DNA of 64,000 nucleotides from Varroa destructor (Eukaryota > Arthropoda > Arachnida > Mesostigmata > Varroidae). The DNA is taken from contig NW_019211454.1 of assembly GCF_002443255.2 (NCBI RefSeq), positions 7,648,248-7,712,247 of the forward strand. The letters run 5' to 3'. The notes beneath the pieces are model-generated. The model ran no database searches and was not told the origin of the DNA. It was given only the letters and a program-made list of their open reading frames with translations. Made by a program: the position numbers and the translations under genes. This document shows positions 54,704 through 64,000 of the stretch, piece after piece (the stretch's first letter is position 1; every line of letters begins with the position of its first letter).

Positions 54704-57700
54704 CATGTTTTATACTTATCATTTATGGGGTGATCATGATCTATACGTTGAACGTGCATGGAGTGGCTACGAGCAGACCCTGATAAACAATTTTATATGA
54801 AAGCCAATTACTTGTTTAAGTCGAAGATGATCAATATAAATATGCCGATTTTTCTCCGTTGCGTGCCCTGAACGAAGCGATGTTGGATTCAACTCATTTC
54901 AACTACGTATTGCATGTACGATTGCTCGTCTATTCGATCTTTTTTTTTTTTTGTAAAAACCGCATCGTTTCGTGCTGATGCGAGCTGCTAGCGAGCTGAA
55001 ACAATGCTTAACTGAAACAGTGCAGGACCTAAAATTCGAAATATTGATTTAGCATTAAGTGTAAACTGGTCTCTATCCTTTTTTTTTTTTGTTTTTCACC
55101 AACTTATTCCTTCCAATATTCTAGTCGACGGATTCATGGGAAAATGCATTTATTTCTTCTATTTATTTCTCACTCACCTGCGTCATTCTAACACGCGCGA
55201 TCAAGTTAGAGCTTCAATCGCAGCAGGCGAAGCTGCTATGGCAGGACGAGCAATGCGATAGAGGCTGCAGTAATTGTAACGACCAGCTCGTAATTCTCTT
55301 AGCTTTCTTCTGCGGTCCGAAAAAAGGCTTTGATTGAGCTAAGGTTCACCTGTTGGCCAGCACCAACCTTTACACACGTCCATTTCTTTCTTCATCCGTT
55401 TCCCCTTCCTCTATTCTCGTTTCTTTTCGTCTTCTAGCAGTGCATCCGTAAGTACAGCCCGTCACCCTCCAATATTTTACGATGTCACTTTTGTTCCAAC
55501 TACACTTGTTGTGGTCGTAGTAGTAGTAGTAGCAGTATTTGCGAGTCGAACGAACGATGGAGGTTTAAGCTATCAAGCTTGTTTCGGCTAAGCCATTCAG
55601 CTATGACGCATCCATATAGCTTGACGCCTTATCATGCCACTACTGGTTTTGTTCGCATATATATATGTATACACGTTACGAGTCCAAATATATATGACAG
55701 CAAAGCACGTAGAGGATTGTACTCTCGTCATTGGCCGATTTTGTTTGCCTATTTGGCCATCCGACGTTCGCTTTTTTCCTATCCCGTTTCGCCATGTACC
55801 CACTTACATAGCATGCTCATGGTAACTGATCGACTGGTGGCAGTACAGAAAAAGAAATAAAACATGGCAAAACAGGAACAGAGGCGACAGACCCCCGCTC
55901 ACAACCAACTGAAGGTAACGCGAGTGGTCATGAAACGACAGTCAACGAACGAAGCTTGGTATTAGGCATTGGCCTTCTAGGACCCCCATTTCACAACCTC
56001 CTAGAGCCGCCTTTCCTATCTTGCTCTCATGCTGTGGACAACCAATGAAACCGGTTTTAGGTGCAGTTTATGCGGAAGAGAGAGACACCTCCTTAGAAAC
56101 CAGAACTATCAAAGCGTGAAGGGCCCAGCGTGAAGCGCGGGATCAGTTCTTACTCGTTTGCCACAGCGGACCGCGTGGCTGATCGGTCAAATAGAATGGG
56201 ACACGAGAAGATGAGATGATGGGGCAACTGTGAAGTGAACGGCGTCGGAAGAAAAAAAGGGTGGGTGGACAGATATGCTGCCGGGAGAGGGAGGTATTTT
56301 TAGCTGGCTAGTTAAGGCCAATCAAGCAGTTACGACGAGCGAGTCGAGAACCATGATCATGACGGTTGTCAAAGGGATACGGGTAATGTTGGTAGTACTG
56401 AGGCTGGTTTGACCTGACTTGGAGGACAGCGGTCATGGTAACGTACCGCAACCTCTAAGCGTTGTAGATTCCGGAGGTGTCGTCACACTTAATACCGTGT
56501 TGTGGTGATGTAAATCGAGATGCCTGTGCTATGGTCAAAACACCAGTCGCACCAATGCTACGCCGTACAATATCGAGTGAATACAGTGATGCTCGAAGCG
56601 TTTACATGGCCTTCGGTCCTGGTTGTGGTCTAGGCGCCTCCTTTCTTTCACATTTATTTGTAGATCCCAATGGAAGCACGAATGAAGTCGTGAGATGTCC
56701 CAGAGCCGTTCAAGGCAAGCACTCGTTCGGGGGTAAAGACCGAGAGCACTGAACCTTTCATCGTCGGACTTTTACTTCGGCTGCAGGTTTCTAGCTGGTT
56801 CGTTCAATAACGTTTTGATCACTCTGAAGGTCAAAATCCTTTTGGCATTCCTCTGTAGGATAGAGAGCCAATTCTGGAAACAGACACCATGATAAAATAT
56901 GCCTGATCAGCATGAAAAACAATGGTTACTCGACGGCCTGTCTAATGCTTCTTCCATGAAATAAATCGATATCCATTCCATAAGACGATAACAGACAGCA
57001 CTGGCTGAAGTAAAGTCGGATGATTTACAGAAATAAAGATGGATCACAAGGCAAAAATGATACAAAAAGACTAAGTTGGTTGTTATCGTTTATTTCTGGT
57101 CCACAAAGCTAACATCTATCAGAATTCGTCTTGATAATAGAAAAACTGCTTCCATAATGCGAGCTACTGTAAAAAGTCGTGTTAACTGGACTTACTGAAT
57201 TTTGAACGAACAGCGGTATATGCGGTTTGTTTACTTACCACCAGTCCACCAGATGAGATGCCCTTAAAGAGCATTACTTAATGCGAAGTCGCATTGTGTC
57301 ATACTCTTACAAAACAAATTCGACTGCAGTCAGTAGACGGCCATCTTGGCAGGGTAGAAACGACCACTTGCCCTGATCGGCGAGATAGTCAACACATGCT
57401 TTAGTTTCGTATAAAAAGCGACGACTATTGTATAATACAAAAGCAACTACAACGTGGCGAGTTTTGGGTGCCACACCAAGCCCCCCCACCGACAGCAATA
57501 GACGTACGTACGCCGTTTGCCCAAGGGAAAGTAACGAGAACGGCTTCCTGATAGTAAATAACTTTAGACGAGGCAATTTCGACCAGTTTTGTAAGTCGCG
57601 TAAGCTAGCATTGTCTTCGTGCATTTGCAATACATGCCATTCTGTGCCGCCACGAGAACACGCAGACTAATGCCAGTGGACCGACAAGAGAGTCGCTTCT

Positions 57701-59699
57701 TTTCTACCAAATTGGAGTGAACGTCCTTGAGATTTTTCGCAAAGCTCAGCTCAATCACTCTAAGTGATTTTGGTAGCGTAGGGCCGAATTGGATGGATGG
57801 TATATTTGTCATAATTCAGCATGTTCTTAGAGGCAAGGTGATAAACTAACCAGGAGTAAACAAATAGGACAGCCTCTTCAATCGGTCAGTGCTGCATTAT
57901 ATGAAAGCCGTTACTTCTATAAAATTAGGTCATAATATAGGTAGAAAAGAAAGAGACATTGTAAACATATAAAAGGAATGACTTAGGAGAGGTAAAGTTT
58001 TATTGTATAACCTATATGGGCTAATGTGGATGCAAGGGAATTATCGGTTGTGACTCGATATGCCAGTAGAATAAGACAATGCCCCAGCCGAAATTTGGAT
58101 AAGGTTCGTTCATGCATTCATTTTGGATATAAGGCTAGCATGGTTCGTTATCAGGTACGGCTTATCGGGATATTTTGTGGACAATCATACATGTGGAGAA
58201 AAAATTTTCGCTTGGGCCGTCCAGATAGGCTTCAAAGTTTAGTTTTATGCGGCTTATTTCACCTTTTAAACTTTTTGACAACTATGAGCGCTTGCATTTA
58301 TGGGGCTTTTGGCCAGCTATATACATAAAGACCTAAATATAAATTCCGTTGGATCTTTTATATGATGCGTATTTGAACGAGCTTACGGCGAGTTTAAGCT
58401 TGGCGATGTCGCTTGACGTAAGGTTACTATCTAATTTTTATTTGCGAATAAAAAAGAATAGGAACAAACTACGGGATGGTTGTAATCGATTGAGTGATCG
58501 GCGAGTCGTGTTGTACGCACATGATAGTTTTGGATGACATCTATAGCATACGTAAAAAGCAAATTTGTCGAAATAACGATTTTCATTTAGATACAGTTAT
58601 AGACACAGAGATACACAAAAGATAATCCCAATGTAGGTGTCGTATCCTGTGTATGGCCACAACAAAAGTCTTGAAGTATATCCTTTCCTTCTAAGTATGA
58701 ATATGCCACACTATCGAAATGTTGACACTGGAAAGCAGCGGCAGAGAGGTGAGTTGTATCAGCTAGAGAAGACTAACGTCCTCTATTACATGTTAAAACA
58801 GCCTCTAAAGGTTCCGAAGCTGTGTCCATATTTCAATGCTCTGACTGGACGCGTAAACTTCGGATGCTGTTTGTTTTTTTAGTCTTGTCAAGAAATAGGA
58901 CTCGGTCCGTTGTCGCTTTTCCGGTCATTTAGGGAACAAGAGCCGCACTCGCTGCCGTTTTGGATTATGGCCTACTATATCAGAGCCTTTGCGCCTTGTG
59001 GTGCCAATGCTATCGAGACATCCATGTTCGTGACAACAAACGGCGATACACGAAGAACAGCGGCAAAAATGTCGTAAAATAAAACTGTTGACTTGCCTGA
59101 GAACGGTCAGACGAGGATCGGAAAATTGTAGACGGTGGGATTTTTGTACGAGGTAACAGCAGCAGACGATTGAATGCAAAATGCTATGAGCCCGATTTGG
59201 CCGACTAGTATCTACCTTCGTCTTTTGAAAGAAAAGAAGCTTTACTGTTTAGAAAAACTGACAAAAATAAATCTCTTTTTGCACCCGCTGATTTTTGCCA
59301 TTCTCATTGCGTCAATAGGAAAGCTATTGCTTATTAAGTCGGAAAGAAGAATTTAATTGTTCATTTTTGAAAAACGTATTATCTTTGGCAATTTTTTCAT
59401 CGAGGCTCTTCTTTCTTCTGGAGTTTCATACATAGTTCGTGAGCTTTTTTCCGTTCCGGCTTTCATGAGGTTACGCTAAGAACTAAGCAATTTCATGTTG
59501 GTTGTTTTAAGCTTTTTTTTTCTGTCTATAAACACAAATGCAGATATCTGTGATTGAACACTAGATTTATTTGTGGGCACAACTCAGTGTCGGCAGTCGA
59601 AAAAGGCTTCTAGCCTAACACAGCAACAACTAATCTTTTTTTTCCTATTAAGTACCGTTCCATCTCTCAGGTTCTTAAGGCTGGCGTGTACTACCAGCA

Positions 59700-59787
59700 G
59701 TACGTCTGCGCTTGGATTCGAACCTAGACCACCGAGTGTTCCTAAATTTAGCATGTGAACACAGTTATCCGTTGTACTAACACGAGC
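59700..59787 (-). repeat. tRNA-derived SINE remnant
   Basis: Minus strand: TTAGTACAACGG (A-box-like, 59769-59780) and a perfect B-box GGTTCGAATCC (59714-59724), 44 bases apart. The anticodon and acceptor stems do not pair, so this is not a functional tRNA. Downstream sequence (AAGCGCAGACGTACTGC) may be the SINE body. Confidence 0.55.
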
Positions 59788-60209
59788 TTTTTATCGCCGA
59801 TACTATTATGCTTGTTTGAATCAGCCGTCTCCGGAAGTGTGCTGTTCTATATATGTGCTGAACGTAAACGGATATTCAATATTCTCAGTGTTATATTAAT
59901 AATCAGTAAGGACGGACAAATGTTGGACAGAGAAATTAGCCCAAAGGCGCGACTAGTTCTGCCGGCTCGCATCTAAAAAATATTTTATAAGGAAGACCAA
60001 TTAACTTAAATACACAAACCGGATGATTATTACAGTTGTATTAGCCGTATGGAGAATTATTGCGGTTTTTCTCGACAAAAACTTCAGACGTTGTCGGATA
60101 TACTCGTTTCTTTCTATAACAAAGTACCTGTCTTTCATATTATCGGTACTCTAGCTAGTAGGTATTACTGCAGCCGAATAGCTCCTGCTAGCACGAATCG
60201 AAATATATT

Positions 60210-60282
60210 TGCGCCCGGCTTCGTACCTAAGCTACATCAAATAATCAGGCAAACTCATTATCCACTGCGCTATCACGGGGGC
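60210..60282 (-). repeat. tRNA-derived SINE remnant
   Basis: Minus strand: GATAGCGCAGTGGATAATGAG contains a consensus A-box TAGCGCAGTGG (60262-60272). GGTACGAAGCC (60217-60227) is a degenerate B-box, 34 bases away, the normal tRNA spacing. The cloverleaf stems are not maintained. Confidence 0.55.
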
Positions 60283-60924
60283 ACGTCTAATTATCTGTAG
60301 TTGCCAAAGCGTCGCCTTTACACACAATATAATCATTTCATATATATGTTATTGTCTTTGGATAAGTAAAACTAAAGCTTTATATTTACAGGCAGCAATT
60401 AGTTGCGCGGGGACGGAGTGGCGCCTTGTTTTACGATAGACAAATATGGCCGATTTTTTGACTGTTTTAAGCCTTGGCCTCATACTGGAAACGAGATAGA
60501 TTTGACAGGTATACACAGAATTCTGCTTGTCTTTTTTTTCTGACGTTTATCGTACTAGCAAAATAAGATGCGCTTCAATCAATAATCCAACTGTCCTGTG
60601 ATTGGGAAATTTGGTTTTATTATTTTATTTTGCCTGCATTGTAGCTGATACTTCGAGTAATTCCATACTACCATTATTGTGATTTTCACCATAAGAGCAG
60701 CAGCATGGAATTGCGGTACCCGAGTGTATTGAGCAACTGTTGAGACACAACTCACTATCCAGCCATGGTCTCAGATCAAAACCCTTTCGCACTTCCAACG
60801 CAAACTTCAAAAGTAAGCTTCCTTTAGTTTGATAACTTCTTTTATCGATTTGCTTAATAAAATTAGCTAGATATTATTAGAATTCGTCTGATGCTGACTC
60901 CCACGGGCCAAAATAAAACACGTT

Positions 60925-60985
60925 GCCCGCATAGGGTATGATCCCCAGATCTAATTAGGCCACAGCGATCATCATCGCAAAAAAT
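60925..60985 (-). repeat. Weak tRNA-like SINE remnant
   Basis: Minus strand reads GCTGTGGCCTAATTAGATCT then GGGGATCATACCC, a T-arm-like stem-loop, within a context like the neighbouring SINE remnants. The A-box is poor. Confidence 0.3.
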
Positions 60986-61189
60986 CCACTCTTCTTCTCG
61001 TTTATTCGTTATATTGACGCCAACAGACTAAAAAGCGTTATTTTTTTGTTGTACTTCATTATTCCGCAACCCACTTAAATTCACACTGATTAGACGGCCT
61101 TCCCCATGTACCTCATAAACCCCTGTGTTCCGTCCTATAAGTCCTATCTGCTACAGCTCTCTTGAAATATGATTATTGTTACGGTAGAA

Positions 61190-61262
61190 TATCCCTCAGC
61201 AGCGGTAACGCTTATGCCTCTTACCGATCTGCAACGGTATGATCGTCCCTCTGCAAGTGAGG
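61190..61262 (+). repeat. Weak tRNA-like SINE remnant
   Basis: Plus strand CAGCAGCGGTAACGCTTATG (A-box-like) is followed by CAACGGTATGATCGTCCC (B-box-like). This is the only copy of the 54-63 kb cluster on the plus strand. Degenerate. Confidence 0.3.
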
Positions 61263-62584
61263 CAGCCTTTTCCACTCTCGATTACGGGCTGTCTTGCCGT
61301 CATTCATTATGACGTTTGAAATGAATGAGTGCCTATGACGAGATGGCGACCTAACATGTCAAAGCTTAGCAGACCTATAAAGAACATGAATGAACCGAAA
61401 AATCCCATCTGAAGTGATTACGGAAGCTGGCAAGCTTTTGGCAGAAATAAAAAGCGTAGAGCGGCTAACAAAACTGTATAACAAGAATTATAGCGCGTTT
61501 ATTATTTCCGATCAGTCTATGCGTTCCATATTAATCTATAAATAAAGCTACTGATTAATCGAAGATCCAACAGCCATCTCCACTGTAGGTGTTTGTTAAC
61601 CAAAATGGCCTGACCTACGCTAAATGTTTCGAGACTTACGTCCCGTATCGCTGCCAAGCGTCGCGCCAAACTACTGACACGAAATATGTGTACGGCCAAA
61701 TTCGAAATTAAATCACCATAGGGCCCAGTTTAACATATATATTAAATTGTTGCGTCGCAACAGGTTTACAATGTATATACGCCTGATATATTCATTGAAT
61801 CACAGATCAGGCCGAAAAGATTGTTCTTTTTTTTTTCAAAAAAAGACCCATTAACTAAGCTGTTTTCTCTTAATTCTTTATCTCTATATAGAAGAGACGT
61901 CGCGCGACAACAGCTTGTTCGGGAAGTTAGACATGCACAAATAAAAAGACATCGGTCAGTATGAGAATTTACAGTCCTATCGTGCACGTACCCCCGCCGC
62001 CGTACGGTCGCATGGCATCTCAAGCAATAGAGTACTAACGCGGTCTATCCATGCACATTTCAACTTGAAGACGACCGGTATAGGTTACATGAACTTATAT
62101 TTGTTCTCTAAGATGATCCCTTGAGTAAAAGCTGTTCCCATTTAGATAATAGCATCTCTGTTTACAATGCATCGGTGCACCAAGCGTTCGATTGTGACTG
62201 CCAACGAATGTCGCATGACAAATCGAATGGCGTCCCAACGATCGCGCAGAGAAGACAAGTGCTATTGAAAAAGCCAGGGTTATTCAAATGTTGAGACATT
62301 CGATTCGATTGTAAATGGTAGACCCATTAATTTCGATTTATCTGCTTTAAACTACTTTTAGAGGAGCATACAAGAGCACTTAGGTAATGTGTTGTATTAG
62401 AAGGCAGAAAGTCAAACGGAATTGCGATTAGGTTCGCAACGGAGATAAAGGCCGATGTGTCAGAACCGCAAAGGCCTCTTGTTACGTAGTTTTACCCACC
62501 AGCAAGCCAGTTCACCTAGAGCCTAACCTTCAACAGGCTTTTTAAGGTTAACTGACTAAGACTGCGACTCCTTATCATAGGGTC

Positions 62585-62640
62585 AGCAGGACTCTGACCT
62601 GTAACAGCAGCGTAATACCACTGCTAACACTCAGATCGTC
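62585..62640 (-). repeat. tRNA-derived SINE remnant
   Basis: Minus strand: GTGTTAGCAGTGGTA carries an A-box (62617-62627) and GGTCAGAGTCC (62589-62599) a B-box-like element. They are only 17 bases apart, so the tRNA-like head has lost an internal segment. Confidence 0.45.
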
Positions 62641-63978
62641 AGAGCAGGACTAAATTTAGCCAGGCCTGTATAAATGTCTTGAAAAGTTTGCGTCTGTCTA
62701 ATTAATGTCAAGCACTAGCCCAGGTTACCATGAGTGGAAGTCCCAACACCGCTTGGTGTGTGATAGTCCCTGAGTGAGCTTCTAAAACGACACTAGTTAC
62801 CTTTAGGGATCCCCAAAATGGTCGCCAAAAAAATACAATGACTAGAACGCCCTGTTAGTTGTCAGAAGACAAACGTGTGCGAGCAGAAACTCCGGTGAAT
62901 TATTCGGGTGTCCATGTATTTTTGTTGGTTCCATTATCAATACTTTGTTACGATGAATTTAGCACGTGCGACATTGCTACTTGTAGCAGTTTCCCGCCTC
63001 AGCTTTCGAACCGACATATAAGGCGTTCATGCAACAGGGTAGCAAATGCATTTAGGCGTGCTTAGCCCTATTGTTAGATTTCTCATTCACGTGTAAACAT
63101 GAACGGGAATTAAGAACGGACTATACAAACTGACATAGATCCGTAATCGTACATCTCCAATGATAGGCAAAGCGGTAATATTTTCTCGGCATCGAGCATT
63201 AGCATTCTTTCAGCGAGTCTAATGTTGTCGTCAATCCAGGTAACCATAGACTTTAAATATGCATTGTTTACGAGCTTCGACGTGCTAGTGTTATAGGGAC
63301 AATAGAAGATTAATAATTGAGCTTTGCTTAAGGCAATTGTTTAAAGGTGATAGCTTTTTTACGGTGAGTACCACACAGTATTACTTCGAAATCTGGGAAG
63401 CGTCATTTACGCCTCCTCTGTCTTAAGGCCCTCCCTCCTCATGATATTTTCCAACGTATTGTTGTCTTTCGCATAAAATCGCAAATCAAAGCCATAAAAG
63501 CGACTCATAATTCCTCTGGCTTTATTATGCTTTTTTTACTTTTTTTTAATGGTTCTCCGCGGTGAGAGCCCATGATGCGTCAGATATTTCTACATCGAGC
63601 CTAACATTAATATGCTCTTGCTGCTACATAAGGTCTGACGGCACTTAGCCATCTAGTCTTCTAATAAAAGTAGAAGTTCATATTTCGACAGTTTGAGCCT
63701 ATCCTTCGCTAGGCGCGTGCGTTCGAATGATTCCCTCTATTTTTAGACCACAGCCATGATTCAATAGATTTTTCCATCGAAGAGGCAGCACAGTGTCAAA
63801 CAGGCACTTCAAAATAGGTACATATTCCGTTTTTTTTAAGACCTCATCCTAAAAAGGGTGTAGAGTGTAAGTATAAAATAAATTTGCCATTTTGGATGCA
63901 CTTTTAGGCGTCCGCGATCCATTTTTAGAGCTAAAACCTACACCTAGCTCTGTATTGCGTTGTTTACTATTCAATAAA

Positions 63979-64000
63979 TATATATATATATATATATATA
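63979..64000. repeat. (TA)n microsatellite, cut by the window end
   Basis: Eleven TA units up to the last base; the tract presumably continues. Confidence 0.95.

Larger units (their letters stand above)
54704..64000. other. Repeat-rich region without a supported gene
   Basis: Short ORFs on both strands. The longest, 57307-57630 minus (107 codons), and 58026-58328 plus (100 codons) show no domain. Content is mainly SINE remnants (54.6-62.6 kb), poly(T) runs, a GTA triplet tract near 55517-55530 and a (TA)n tract that runs off the window end. Confidence 0.45.

Noticed and set aside
57307..57630. 107-codon minus-strand ORF with a protein-like look
   Set aside because: No family resemblance and an overlapping plus-strand ORF; no splice or start support.
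58026..58537. Two consecutive plus-strand ORFs with hydrophobic segments, considered as a chemoreceptor fragment
   Set aside because: No receptor signature motif, no regular pattern of membrane helices, and AT-rich sequence readily gives hydrophobic chance ORFs.
59714..59780. Functional tRNA gene
   Set aside because: The B-box is perfect, but the acceptor and anticodon stems do not pair and the box spacing is too long; a SINE remnant fits better.

Overview
This is eukaryotic nuclear DNA, most likely from an arthropod. The evidence is spliced genes with GT-AG introns, long AT-rich non-coding stretches, many A/T microsatellites and tRNA-derived repeats. There are no bacterial operons. A parasitiform mite or similar chelicerate is a guess from the general look, not a demonstrated assignment. 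Gene density is low and most open frames are short chance ORFs.

Layout. At the left edge, on the minus strand, lies the first coding exon (1567-1748) of a gene whose N-terminus matches protein kinase N: a Gly-rich leader, an ELAHKYG motif and the first helix of an HR1 Rho-binding repeat. The rest of that gene would lie off the left edge. From about 1.8 to 30.5 kb there is no securely coding gene. This stretch holds microsatellites, tRNA-like SINE remnants, a 100-bp sequence present twice about 1 kb apart, one possible non-LTR retrotransposon 3' end, and a CAG/CA-rich pocket at 21.2-25.8 kb that could be a promoter/first-exon region.

The one complete, confidently recognised gene is a six-exon ZC4H2 orthologue on the plus strand (coding exons from 30517 to 34049, 269 aa). 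Its N-terminal coiled coil and C-terminal C4H2 zinc finger with basic tail are intact, and every splice junction keeps the frame.

At 41.0-42.1 kb a second plus-strand locus encodes an unrecognised protein. Its main exon looks like a LOTUS/OST-HTH RNA-binding fold followed by a disordered, Asn-rich tail. The reading frame contains one TAA, which a 108-nt frame-preserving intron could remove.

The rest (42-64 kb) is repeat-rich and without supported genes. It contains a perfect 88-bp palindrome at 50302-50389 and a cluster of tRNA-like (A-box/B-box) SINE remnants at 54.6-62.6 kb. No functional link between the three genic loci is apparent.
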